Position numbers and translations under genes: made by a program
The notes under the pieces: generated by a model
What the model saw: only the letters and a program-made list of their open reading frames with translations
What the model was told of the DNA's origin: nothing
Database searches by the model: none
Part shown: positions 37,104 through 49,283 of the stretch, piece after piece
Position numbering within the stretch: position 1 is the stretch's first letter
Layout of the letters: each line of letters starts with the position of its first letter
From: Floccularia luteovirens
Taxonomy: Eukaryota > Basidiomycota > Agaricomycetes > Agaricales > Squamanitaceae
Direction: 5' to 3'
NCBI GenBank assembly: GCA_009739215.1
Contig: VSJF01000001.1
Location: forward strand, 2,108,001-2,172,000
Length of the DNA: 64,000 bases

Positions 37104-38888
37104 ATGACTAGTCGAGTGCGTAAGTACAATGTATCAGCGTATCTTCATCTCTCTCACATTTAATGTCGAGCAGAAAAGGGCGGAACCATCTTCAAGCCAG
37201 TTGTGAAGTCAAGACCTCGGTCGGCTACCACTCAATCTCGTCAGACTTCCATTGTGCAAGACCACCATACCGCAGAGTCACACAATGTGCAACTCGAAGG
37301 TACTGCACACGAAGCGATAGCCCCCATTTTGATCCAAGACACACTGATTCTGCCACACGAGAGACATTCAATTCCACCTATACTAACTACGTCGCAGAAA
37401 GTCAAACTTCCAACGCTCCAAGACCGAACTGGTCCCACCAACATCAATACTCCAATGCCGCCAACGCTTATTGCCGCTCCCAGACCTATATTCACAAGCG
37501 AGAGACCTAATAGTTCCGTCACAACGCACGTCTCTGTTGTTGCTAGTGACCAAGCGATGGGAGCTTTGAGTGTAGAATTTGGTAACGCGACAGGATCCCC
37601 TTCTGCTCTGGACCTCAATATCCATCAATCTAATCCCTTGCTACCTGAGTCATCCAATCCAACACATTCCTGGCATTTCAGTGCAACCCATCTCTCACGC
37701 TTCAGATAATTCCTCTAGTCCGAAGAAGAGAAGGAAAAGTCAAAGCGTCAACGAAGGATATGAGGAGCTTACACTGACCAAACAGCCAAAGTCCATGAGC
37801 GGCACCGATCAGATACGCAGATCAAGAGTGCCATCTCTACCTCCCTTTGACCCAAATGCTAACCCTGGAGAGGAGATTGACCCAACTGTTGTTACAATGG
37901 CGGCATTGTGTAGTGATACAGGCCAAGGAAGAGTGAGCAGCAAAGCTATAGAGATTTTATCAAACCACGCTTCTTGGAAACTCAAGAATAGGGAGAAGCG
38001 AGCACGTATGAGGGCTATGATGGAGGCTAAGAAGTATGGCAGGGATGGCGATGAGGATTCTGGAAATCAAGAGACTACGGAACAGACTAACTATCGAGAT
38101 CAGCCCAGTGCTGAACCAGGAGCGTCGTTGACTACATCACAAGGAGATACAGCACCAGCTGCTGATGAGTTTGATTATACGCAAGACCTAGGTGACTAGC
38201 AGGTTCAACGTGCAAGTCAGAATAGGTCCCAATGGAGAAACCATCATTGATGAGGATTCCCTTGTTGTGGATCGCGTTGAAGGCGAAGACACCGAGCACT
38301 ACACGCATGTTGTTGAGTCAGACACGACGAAGTTCGTCAATTCTGGGACATATGGAAAACGATTTCGAGGCTCACGATGGAGTGCGGAAGAAACCGAATT
38401 ATTTTATGATGTATGGATTTTTTTTTGTTTGGAGACCTTCCGGTTAACGTTGATCAGGCCCTTTCTCAATATGGAGAAAACTACGAGCTTATAGCCTATG
38501 TGTTACCTGGTCGTGACAGGAAGGCTTGTAAGAATAAATTCAAGATTGAAGATAGGAAGAACCATGCAAGAATAAACTACTGTCTAGAAAACAGTATCCC
38601 AGTTGGTGCGCTTTTCTGTATCTGTATTCCTAACCATCGGTTGATTTCAATATTACCTCAGATATCAAAACACTCTCCCGGATGACAGGAAAGGACTTTT
38701 CAGGGCCCGTGCCCGAAATAAAAATTCCGAAAGCTTCTGCAGCCCATACAGTAGTCGCAGAGGAAGTTATTCACGTAGAGGATGGTTCATCTCGTCCTCA
38801 GAAAGCCAGAAAAAGGAGTCGGAGTCGGCCCTCTGCCTCCAATGATGAGGCTGTGATAATTGGAGACGTGGACAATTTTGATACATAA
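37104..38888 (+). CDS. BDP1: TFIIIB subunit B'' (BDP1) with one +1 frame break
   Basis: RNA polymerase III initiation factor. Exon 1 is MTSRV; splicing gives MTSRVQKGGTIFKPVVKSRP, a start typical of fungal BDP1. A disordered region ends with the basic SSSPKKRRKSQSVNEG. Then come DPTVVTMAALCSDTGQGRVS and the SANT domain: RFRGSRWSAEETELFYDALS, QYGENYELIAYVLPGRDRKA, CKNKFKIEDRKNHARINYCL. The C-terminus ends IGDVDNFDT. At about 38187-38191, FDYTQDL and TSRFNVQVRIGPNG are in different frames offset by +1, with no intron possible. The earlier join near 37581-37707 is also a +1 frame change but could be a 127-nt intron (SVEF-DNSSSPKK). Confidence 0.88.
38187..38194 (+). other. +1 frame break in BDP1 (YTQDL|TSRFNVQV)
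   Basis: GACCTAGGTGACTAGC reads into a stop. Dropping one base (T in ACC[T]AGG at 38189, or the G at 38191) restores TSRFNVQVRIG. Confidence 0.78.
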
Positions 38889-39086
38889 CCCCAAATTTAT
38901 TCGTATTATAGTTCGTGTTTTGCCATGTTAAATTCGCATAATCAACCATGTACACGGTCATAATTAATTTGTATCATTGTAGTAAATTCGGTATATATCT
39001 ACGTCATTGCTCTTGCAAATATAAGATGTTAATTACTACATAGCTCGGCTTTCGATTTACTTCTGAAACATTTCACCATTCACAAC

Positions 39087-40281
39087 ATGGCTACATCATC
39101 GGCTTCGAAGGTAGTAATATGTGGGGCAGGTTTCGTGGGTCTGGATGACACCCTCAATAAGTTTGATTACTCTTATTCTAACTCTGGTCTTAGGGACTCA
39201 CATTGCCAAAATTGTCGCTACCGATGCAAGAGTGCTACGCTCAGTGCAAATTTCGTCTCGTAGTCCTCAAAAAGTCTATTCAAATCTTGTAACTTCTGGC
39301 ATCCCTAAAAATCGCCTGTTACCCCCGGTTTCAGTTGACGTCACAAACCCTGCTACACTTGATGCCGCATTCAAGTCGGCTGGTGTAATCATATCTCTGG
39401 TTGGGATAATGCATGGTACGGCCAAAGATTTCGAGGAAATACAATGGAAGGGAGCAGAGAATGTTGCGCGAGCGGCTCGAAATGCTGGAGCAAAACTCAT
39501 TCATTTCAGCGCTATTGGAGCGGATAGTGATAGCAATATTCCTTACTATAAGACAAAGGCGATGGGCGAAAAATCTGCACTCAATGTTTGTCCAGACGCA
39601 ACTGTTATTCGTCCCAGCATCGTCTTTGGACCAGAAGATGATTTCTTCAATGTGGGCCCCACGCCTCGTGGTTTTGAAACTTTCGCTAAACATTCATGCA
39701 CACAGAGATTTTCTAGACTATCACGGGTTCTGCCAATATTACCGGTATACGGCGGGGGTAAATCGTTATTCCAGCCTGTGTATGTTGGGGATTTGGCTCG
39801 GGCAGTGGAAATCATCTCTAGGAACACCGATGATATCAAGAATCTTGTCTCTGGCAAAGTCATTGAAGCTGGAGGGCCAGAAGGTGCGAAACCTTTTCGT
39901 CTGCCTTCAGCTGACTTCTGACTTGCAGATATTGTAGTATATACCTTTCGCGAGCTCATGGAATTGGTGCTAAAATACAATCACCGAAATCGCCCTATAG
40001 TCTCCTTCCCATTCATACTTGGTACCATTCAAGGTGCTATTTTGGAAAAGTTTCCTGTAAATTTATTTACGGTAACACGAGCACAGGTAAGACCTCACTC
40101 TTCTGTAAGATCGAAATAAAATCTAATAATATTGATATTGAAGGTCAACCAGCTCAAGCTGGATAATATTATTAGTGGACAGCCAAACCCTTGCCATGTT
40201 TCGTTTCAAAAACTGATTGAGCGATACACTGATGGGTCATTGACATCCATCCGCAGCGTCTTACCTACGTATTTAAGCTGA
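39087..40281 (+). CDS. NDUFA9-like NAD(P)-binding short-chain dehydrogenase
   Basis: Atypical SDR of the NDUFA9/Coq11-like group, probably mitochondrial and either a complex I accessory subunit or a ubiquinone-related oxidoreductase. Exon 1 (MATSSASKVVICGAGF) and exon 2 form the dinucleotide loop GAGFVGTHIAKIVA, spliced at about 39137. The core has AGVIISLVGIMHGTAKDFEE, AGAKLIHFSAIGADSDSNIP, YYKTKAMGEKSAL (the YxxxK pair) and ATVIRPSIVFGPEDDFFN. Then come LPVYGGGKSLFQPVYVGDLA and, after an intron, YTFRELMELVLKY. The end is IRSVLPTYLS. No classical long presequence is seen. Other exon joins are regular. Confidence 0.8.
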
Positions 40282-40573
40282 CTCACAGTGTCTCGCTAGT
40301 AGTTCTAGTCTATTTTCAATTTGTATGCGGGTTACCAATAGTACTCCAAATAATAATTCATTTATTTTTAGAATTTTTACATAAGCAGAAGCAATGAAAT
40401 TAAACAAGTGTAAATATTGCTTAGAGCATCAGCAAAGTCTTCAAGCTGCGTTTGCAACCTACTGCCAGTGCTTTTCAAGCCACTTTGGTCTGGAAGACCG
40501 TATACGAAAACATTTCCACCCTTGTCTACGCGAGCTCATTTTGTGCTGAGTAGAGTGGTCATAACTGGTCACA

Positions 40574-43500
40574 ATGATGAGTCAAGGTATTTCAACTGTC
40601 ATTCCTGCTATGCAGTTTATTTATTTCTGCAAGACTTCGATCCCTCGCAAGATCCCTACGCATATGACGAAACAAATTATGCCATGGAAGAGGACGAAGA
40701 TGGTTATGAGGAAATTACCCAAGAAGATTGCTGGACAGTGATATCCAGCTTTTTTGAACAAAAAGGACTTGTTCGTCAACAATTAGACTCATTTGACGAA
40801 TTCGTGCAGAATACGATGCAAGAGCTTGTGGACGAAAATTCAGATCTTATACTTGACCAGGCAGACCAACACACGGGACATGACACAGATATGACGCGCC
40901 GTTATGAGATAAAATTTGGTCAGATTTACCTCTCTCGCCCGACAGTGACGGAAGCCGATGGATCTGTCGTTCCTGTGTTTCCTCAGGAAGCGAGGCTGAG
41001 AAATTTGACCTACTCCGCTCCATTGTACATTGAAATGAGGAAAAGGGTCCTCATTGGACGTGAAGATCCTGAGGGAATGCCAGGTGACATAGCATGGGAA
41101 GCAGAACATGAGGATCATCCAGATGATGCCACCAAAGTATGGATTGGCAAGGTGAGTTCGAGGCAATTGTCAAGTACGCTCCAGCTTTACAGTATTCATT
41201 TTTACACTAGGTACCTATCATGTTACGGTCAACTTTCTGCATTCTACGTGACCTCCAAGATCAAGATTTATATGATTTAAACGAATGTCCTTATGATTCT
41301 GGAGGATATTTCATCATCAATGGCTCGGAAAAGGTGCTCATTGCTCAAGAGCGCATGGCTACAAATCATGTCTACGTTTTTGCGAAGGCACAGCCCTCGC
41401 CTATTAACTTTCTTGCGGAAATCCGTAGCGCTGTTGAAAAAGGAGGGAAGACCATAAGTCAGTTCCAAGTCAAAATGTTTCATAGAAATCAGGAGCGGTC
41501 GGTATGTCAATTCAGTGTTTTGCTTGATATATTGAAACTAAGTATCATTAGTTAGGAAATGTCATGAAAGCTACAATTCCCTACATCAAAGTTGATATTC
41601 CAATATGGGTCGTATTTCGTGCTCTCGGTGTAATATCTGATCGTGATATCTTGGAACACATCTGCTACGATATGCAAGATGCACAGATGCTCGAGATGCT
41701 CAAGCCTTGCATTGACGATGGTTTCGTTATACAAGACCGAGAAGTTGCACTGGATTTTATTGGAAACCGTGGGACCACAACAGGCCTTTCCCGAGAGCGT
41801 CGTATTCGTTACGCTCAAGAGATCCTCCAGAAAGAGATGTTACCACATGTGTCTATGGCCGAGGGTTCAGAGTCGAAAAAAGCATATTTCTTTGGTTATA
41901 TGATTCACCGTCTTCTTCTTGCGGCCTTGGAACGTCGTGAGCTTGATGATCGTGACCACTTCGGTAAAAAGCGCCTTGATCTTGCTGGTCCACTGCTCGC
42001 CAATCTTTTCCGTATGTTGTTCAGAAAATTAACAAAAGATGTATATCGATATTTACAAAAGGTCCGATCTTTTATTCTTTCTATTAGATCCTTCTCATAC
42101 CATAAATATATAGTGTGTCGAAACCCACAAAGAATTCAACCTTGCCCTCGCCGTAAAGCACCAAACTATCACCAATGGTCTGAAATACTCGCTAGCCACC
42201 GGAAACTGGGGAGATCAGAAGAAGTCCATGTCATCTAAAGCCGGAGTATCACAGGTTCTCAACCGATATACATACGCTTCCACATTATCACATTTACGTC
42301 GTTGCAATACTCCTCTCGGACGAGAAGGCAAAATCGCCAAACCCCGTCAGTTACACAACACACATTGGGGAATGGTTTGTCCTGCAGAAACTCCCGAGGG
42401 ACAAGCTTGTGGTCTCGTTAAGAATTTAGCCCTCATGTCTTGCATATCCGTCGGATCATATTCTGCACCAGTTATTGAGTTCCTGGAAGAATGGGGTTTG
42501 GAGTCCTTGGAGGAGAATGCCCACTCATCCACTCCGTGTACCAAAGTCTTCGTCAATGGGGTTTGGATGGGTGTCCATAGAGACCCTGCTAACCTTGTTA
42601 AGACAATAAAGAAGTTGAGACGGAAAGATGATATTAGTCCTGAGGTTTCGGTCGTCCGCGATATCCGAGAGAAAGAATTACGGTTATACACAGACGCAGG
42701 ACGCGTATGCCGCCCCCTCTTCATAGTCGAGAATCAACAGCTCGTGCTGCAGAAGAAGCATATCAGATGGCTCAATAGCGGTGTGAACGACGAGGGAGAG
42801 GAATACAAATGGGAGCATCTTGTCAAAGGCGGGATTATTGAACTTCTGGACGCAGAGGAGGAAGAAACCGTAATGATTTCAATGACCCCAGAAGATCTAG
42901 AGAACTCGCGTCTCCAACAAAGCGGCGTTGACCCACATGCGAATGACGGAGAGTTCGATCCAGCCGCGCGATTGAAAGCAGGAACACACGCCCATACTTG
43001 GACTCATTGTGAAATCCATCCAAGCATGATCCTCGGAATATGTGCCAGTATTATACCTTTCCCGGACCACAATCAGGTATGTTTTGTAGATGTCCTACGC
43101 ACAATCTCTAATAATCATTCAGTCCCCCCGTAATACATATCAATCTGCTATGGGCAAGCAAGCCATGGGAATTTACTTGACAAACTTCTTGATTCGAATG
43201 GATACTATGGCAAACATTCTTTATTACCCGCAGAAACCTCTTGCAACGACTCGTTCCATGGAATACCTTAAGTTCCGAGAACTCCCTGCAGGGCAAAACG
43301 CCATTGTGGCTATTCTTTGTTACAGTGGCTATAATCAGGAAGATTCCGTCATTATGAACCAAAGTTCGATCGATCGTGGGTTGTTCCGTAGTATATATTA
43401 CCGAAGTTACATGGATCTGGAGAAGAAATCTGGTATACAACAATTAGAAGAATTCGAGAAACCACTGAGAGAAAACACTCTACGAATGAAACACGGCACT

Positions 43501-44718
43501 TACGATAAATTGGAGGATGATGGCTTGATTGCCCCTGGAACTGGTGTAGCCGGTGAAGATATAATCATTGGCAAAACTGCCCCGATAGCTCCTGACAGTG
43601 AGGAGCTTGGTCAGCGTACACGTACTCATACCCGTCGGGACGTTTCAACGCCATTAAAGAGCACAGAGAGCGGTATTGTTGACCAAGTCTTGATTACAAC
43701 AAACTCTGAAGGGCAGAAGTTTGTTAAAGTCCGGGTCAGGTCGACCCGTATACCTCAAATTGGTGACAAGTTTGCTTCACGTCATGGTCAGAAGGGTACA
43801 ATTGGTATTACATACCGCCAAGAAGATATGCCTTTTACCGCAGAAGGCATTGTCCCAGACATCATAATCAACCCTCACGCAATCCCTTCTCGAATGACTA
43901 TTGGTCACTTGGTCGAATGTCTACTATCAAAGGTTGCAACACTCATCGGAAACGAAGGAGATGCAACTCCATTCACGGATTTAACAGTCGAGTCTGTTTC
44001 CACCTTCTTGCGGCAGAAAGGATACCAATCACGAGGTCTTGAAGTCATGTTCCATGGTCACACGGGGCGGAAGCTTCAGGCCCAAATATACTTGGGACCA
44101 ACATACTATCAACGGCTTAAGCACATGGTTGACGACAAAATTCACTCGCGAGCACGAGGTCCGGTTCAAATTCTAACAAGACAGCCTGTAGAAGGTAGGA
44201 GTCGTGATGGTGGCTTGCGTTTCGGAGAGATGGAGCGTGATTGTATGATATCGCATGGTATTGCTGGATTCTTAAAGGAGCGTTTGTTCGAAGCGAGTGA
44301 TGCTTATCGCTTACACGTTTGCGATATGTGAGTGGGTGACACGTATTCACAGATACAATCTCACACATTCTCCTTAGTTGTGGCCTTACTGCAATTGCTA
44401 ACCTTGTGAGTACACTGTAATCGTGGAGTTCTGTGCAATTCTCATCCTTACATCATCAGAAAAAGCAAAGCTTCGAGGTACATGATTTTTCTAAATCTTT
44501 TGTTCTATAATCTTTATCTTCCTCCAGTGCCGTGCCTGCAAAAATAAAACTGCATGTTCTCAACTGTACATTCCATACGCTGCAAAATTGTTGTTCCAGG
44601 TATGATATTCTAGATGACGGATTGAACCTCACTTATCGATATGCAACAGGAATTACAAAGCATGAACATAGCTGCCCGCCTTTACACGGTGTCGTCTGGT
44701 AGGATAAGAGACTCCTAG
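40574..44718 (+). CDS. RPB2: RNA polymerase II second-largest subunit RPB2
   Basis: Catalytic-cleft subunit of Pol II. The short first exon MMSQ joins [20 protein letters not shown]. Conserved segments run in order: [20 protein letters not shown] (lobe), [40 protein letters not shown] (fork), [31 protein letters not shown] motif [40 protein letters not shown] (hybrid-binding), and KARGPVQ-type region. The C-terminal clamp zinc site is CDICGL...CRACKNK, ending [12 protein letters not shown]. About 1,200 residues, all exons in frame: no +1 break in more than 3.6 kb of coding sequence, a useful internal control for the frame anomalies nearby. Confidence 0.96.
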
Positions 44719-44816
44719 CTTATTAAATGTATTTTATAATAAATATCATCCATATCTGAGACGACGCAATTTTAGGCTGGAGGGAATCGCCATGCTTCAG
44801 TATAATGCAGAGTATT

Positions 44817-47330
44817 CTAATCATCTCTATTTCTGGCGTTGTTGCCAATAAGCCCTTGTCTCTCCGTCTCATGGCCGTCGTTATCCTCCCCGGACACACG
44901 ATTACCTCGTTTTATCTTATTCCCGGATTCGTCCTCGTCCTCATCTTCATCACCAATCTCGAATACAACATTATCCTCGGCCATGGAATCCGGGCCACCG
45001 CGTCTGCCCCCAACCAATGTAGCGTCGTCATCATCATCGTCCCTGAGCCTGCCGTGACCGTGCATTGTCTCCAGATCATAGTCTTCCGCGTCTTGTTCAT
45101 CTTGAGCAATTTCATCCGACATAGCTAATGTAATAACGAAACGATTGTCAGTTCGATGAATACTAATCATGACGAAAATCATAACATATCTTCTATTATT
45201 GGCGGATGGCCTCCATAAGAATGAAATGGCTACAAAAGCCACGAGGTAAAGTAGTGCCAACCACCCGTCCAGAAGCCACCACCGAACGCGCCAAGTTTTT
45301 GCGGCATAATCTGTTATGATAGATGAATACTTCACAAGTACCACTACCCTCAAAATACTCACCCTCTGCAAGACGTCCAGAAAAGGAGAAGGAAGAGACA
45401 ACGAAAAAGGCCGCTATGACAAGGACAGTAAATATCAGGATATGACGCAACCTTTCGAACATCCTCAGTTTATAACGTTGCTTGCGTGACTTGAGTTGTA
45501 CAATGGTTGCTAAGTATTCACAAATGTCAGGATATCAACGCCATTGAACTGTTTCCAAGACGAACCATTAAGTGAATACATTATCCATAGTAAGAAAGCA
45601 CTAAGGGTGAATGCAAGGGGAACTATGAATAGGAGAAGAAGTAGGGCAGAAGTAGATTCCAGTTCAAGTTCCACGATCCCTATGGCATACAATACTTGAT
45701 TGTTGTCAGTTCAAGTGCCACAGTAAAGCACGATTAACTTACTGCCGAAGAGGAAATGAGCTGCAGCAAGGCCTTGGCACTTTAGCATGGTTCGACCAAG
45801 CGACTCATTGACAACACTCAAACCCAGGGATACAACAAGCAACATGAAGAATGACATTGAATTTCTTCCTGCATCCAAAACAGCCACTGAACCGAAATAG
45901 TTTAGTAGCATAGCAATGAAATCTTACGGGTTACTAACCAACAATGAGGAATATTGTTGAAGCAGCACTTTTTCCATGCGCATTAAGGTACCGGTAATAT
46001 GCTGTCGTGAGGGTTAACAACACAATGTAAATTTGCAATGAAATGCACACCCCAGTTTGCCACCATCTCTATGACAAGCAAACCCACAAGACCTGACAGG
46101 TAATACTTTTGAAATCCATCAGTAAACAATTCCAGACCCGACTTGACAGGATAGTTCACCTGAATAGGAAGTAATTCATGTATATGTTGATAACATAACC
46201 ACCCCCACATTGCAGCAATTAAAGTATAAACTATGAACATGGAGAAATAGAACTAGATGGAACAGAATGTTAAATTGCTAATCGGCCACTAGAAGGTGCA
46301 TTAGTACTTACGTTAACTTTTGGATAATCTGTAGCTGGTAGTTGCCCGTCAAAAGTATTCTTGAATAGAACGGAACCTGTAAACGATGGGTGAGGTGATA
46401 TATCCGTATCTGCACGACGCGTCCCTCCAGATTTTACAGAAAATGGCACAACAGCTAGAAGTAGGAGTTACAGATTGCAATGCGAAAATAAGGCGCCATA
46501 AACATACCAACACAGTAATATCCCGTTTTTTTAACAGGATACTGGATTGGTTCCGTATAAGAGTAAAGTCCATCTGGACTGGGGTTTCTCGTTTGTATTG
46601 TTGAGATGGACTCAGAGAAGTCACGCCTCCAAGGCGAATCATACTTGCTAGCTGGCAGGGGTGGGATTGTTTCCTGAGTCCCAAAGCGAGTCATCTGCGG
46701 AGGTGCGCGATGGAGCGCTTCCCGGCAATACCACCCTCGCCAACCAGAAGGTTGAATTGTCCAGAGACCTTCCCTCAGGAAGGTCAAGGATGAAACGACC
46801 AAGTTGATCCCGGGTACAAAATCCTGCAGACATCGCACTTGATGTACAAACATATGTTTTCTGTGAACATTAGAGATTAAATCTTTTCGAGATATCCTAA
46901 GTTCAGAACTCACAGGTATAAGGACATCTGTTGGGTCTGTTATTTTGCCAAGATATTGTGAGTCTGCCCACTCATAAACCACCATAGCAACTTGACCCTG
47001 GGACGAAGCATCGAAACTGACTATATTTATGATGTAAGTTCGTAATAAATGATAGGGCATTGAAAGCTGGATGCACCATTTATATATGTCGATGCACCAC
47101 CCCACATTCCACTACATACTTGCCGTGAATAGTCTGATGATTCATAGATGTTGAGGAACAGTACAGATGGGATGACAGCGGAGACTCATACCTGTGTCGA
47201 AAATGGGAACTTCATAGGAGTATACGGTAGGAAGAGTAAATAGAGAGAACCAAAACGCGATGTTGACTAAATGAAAGTATGGCCAGTGCATGGAAGCCAT
47301 GACAAGAAGTGTTGTTGTTGCTTGTTTCAT
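44817..47330 (-). CDS. PTM1/GPR107-like seven-helix membrane protein with one +1 frame break
   Basis: Member of the lung 7-TM receptor/GOST family found in Golgi and endosomes. The start MKQATTTLLVMASMHW opens a signal peptide (LVNIAFWFSLFTLPTVYSYE). A lumenal domain with conserved cysteines follows (CSGMWGGASTYIN, TGYYCVAVVPFSV), then seven helices: FYFSMFIVYTLIAAMWGWLC, YYLSGLVGLLVIEMVANW, STIFLIVVAVLDAGRNS and others down to WWLLDGWLALLYLVAFVAIS. The tail is very acidic (DEDEDEDESGNKIKRGNR). At about 46648-46653 the lumenal domain changes frame by +1 between SGNNPTPA and SKYDSPWRRDFSES, next to an in-frame TAG. The alternative TTG start upstream is not needed. Confidence 0.82.
46648..46655 (-). 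other. +1 frame break in PTM1-like gene (NNPTPA|SKYDSPWRR)
   Basis: Coding strand CCTGCCAGCTAGCAAGTATG. Reading straight meets TAG; skipping one base (AGC[T]AGC) restores SKYDSPWRR. No splice signals fit. Confidence 0.75.
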
Positions 47331-47392
47331 TCCAAAGCTGCGCCTTTGCAACAAATCATTTTATGTAATTCAAGTTTATCCCTTTCCTCATC
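47331..47392. promoter_or_regulatory. 62-bp divergent intergenic between PTM1-like and SNX4
   Basis: Only 62 bp separate the two opposite ATGs, so the leaders of the two genes probably overlap or start inside each other. Confidence 0.5.
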
Positions 47393-49220
47393 ATGCTCGG
47401 TGACGACGAAGATGTATTTGACAGTGTCACTTGGGAGTCTCCAACTGCACCAGTTTATGACAATCACAATGCACCTCCATCTGGTCCTGGTTTCAGGCAG
47501 AGTACTTCAGATACAAACGAGGATCCGCACCAACCAAAGTGGGAAGGCCACCTTATCACTTTCGTAAAAGACCCCGTGAAGGAATTGGCAGAAACTAAAG
47601 ATGCTTATGTCTCGTACTTGGTATCAGCTAAAGTGTGTGGACTTTCAAATTTCTATTCCAGTTTCTCGTATTAATATTCGCGGAGACGAACCTACCAATA
47701 TTCTCTACCCCAAACCCCTCCTCACGACGCCGTTTTCAAGATTTTGTATTTCTTCGCGAACACCTTGTGCGTGATTTTCCTGCATGCGTTGTCCCTGCCC
47801 TACCAGACAAACACCGGTTAGGTATGTACATTCCCTGTTGTCCGAGTACTTTCTGACGTTACTGTGCAGAGTACATCACGGGTGACAGATTTAGCCCAGA
47901 ATTCATGGAGCGTCGACGACTGGAGTAAGTCCATTCTGCAGCCCGCTCAAACTTGAGAAATAGGCTGATTAAATACGCCATCAACAGTCTGCACAGATTC
48001 CTACAACGACTATCCCGGCATCCAACGTTACAGCGCAGCACACTCCTCCGGGCATTTTTTGAGTCAACAGAATGGGTAAGACATTCAAATTCAAATTCAA
48101 AAAAGATCTGACGGCCTTGTCCAGCATGTACACATGCATCATCATATTGCACATCCACCAGGCGCCTGAGCCATCTCCTGGTATCATTGATAACATATCA
48201 GATACTCTTCTCAATGCTTTTGCCCGCGTCCGGAAACCTGATGAGAGGTTCCTCTCCATTCGGGAAAACGTCGACAAGTTTGAAGAAGGGCTGGTGCTAT
48301 CTGAAAGACTGTATAATCGCGTGAGAAGTAGAACAAGCGGTGAGTTTCTATTCACACATCCCTTTTACCTTATTTTGTGGTCTGAGGCTGAATGAGATGG
48401 CAATCCCGAATCTGGTGAAGATCTTACGGCGGATTATCATGACTTGGCTGTCGCCGTCCAAGGTTTAGGTTTCTTAGAGTCCGGCATTACAGACCCGTTG
48501 AATCACTTCTCAAATACTCTGCTGGAATTCTCGGCACTGTTGCGGCATCTGGCACGTATAGTGTCCCATCATGGGTTGCTTTAACTGAATGTATTTCCAG
48601 ACACAAACTACAACCGACCCTTTGTTGATTCACCTCCATTCTTTGCTAACTTATTCGTATGCGAATCGTGCGGTTCTAAAACTAAGAGATCAGAAACAGC
48701 TCGATTTTGAAGAGTTATCTGATTACTTGTCTGGTCTCACATCAGAACGAGACAGGCTCGCGGCTGTTATCAGTGGACATGCTGGTAGTTCAGGCCTTGG
48801 ACTTAGTGCTTATCTGAAGGACCGCGTTGATGCTATTCGCGGTGCAGATGATGACAGAAGTAGAGTCGAAAAGATGCGGAAATTAGATGTCAAAATCAAA
48901 GAAGTAAGTGTCACTTTCTTTCAACAGTACTCTTGTTGACGCAGCGCGACTATTAAAGCTCCAAGATGCAGTTACAACGGCTCATGAAACGTCAGATGCA
49001 TTCAATGACGAGACAGTTGCGGGAACAAGCTATCTTCCAATATTCTAAAGAATCGGAAATGAAAGAGATGTTGGGAAACCTTGCAGATGGACAAATTGAA
49101 TTTTACAAAGCGGTAAGTATGGATGCAATCTTTGATAGTCTGATTACTTATAAGATACAGGCAATGGAAGAGTGGGAAAGAATTATACCTATCATCCAAC
49201 GCATACGTGTTGACGTTTAA
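47393..49220 (+). CDS. SNX4: Sorting nexin SNX4/ATG24 (PX-BAR) with one +1 frame break
   Basis: PI3P-binding sorting nexin for endosome-to-Golgi recycling and selective autophagy. The PX domain is spread over several exons: EGHLITFVKDPVKELAETKD, YVSYLVSAKTNLPIFSTPNP, SRRRFQDFVFLREHLVRDFP, LPDKHRLEYITGDRFSPEFM. The BAR region includes SNTLLEFSALLRHL, YSYANRAVLKLRDQKQLDFE and GLTSERDRLAAVISGH. Near the C-terminus LQDAVTTAHETSDAFNDET is in one frame and IFQYSKESEMKEMLGNLADG in the next (+1, window 49013-49030). The end is AMEEWERIIPIIQRIRVDV. Genes for PX sorting nexins are reported near the MAT-A locus of other Agaricomycetes. Confidence 0.88.
49013..49030 (+). other. +1 frame break in SNX4 (AFNDET|IFQYSKES)
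   Basis: Between ETV and IFQ one base must be skipped in ACAGTTGCGGGAACAAGCTATC. Candidates include the G at 49019 (giving VREQAIFQ) or the T in AGC[T]ATC. Confidence 0.75.
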
Positions 49221-49283
49221 CTGTTTTGTAAAAATCATTAAATGCTGTTGATGTACATTATCTTCATCTGCCCGTTATAATAC

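Noticed and set aside
44805..45128. Hydrophobic open frame on the + strand
   Set aside because: It is the complement of the acidic tail and last helix of the PTM1-like gene.
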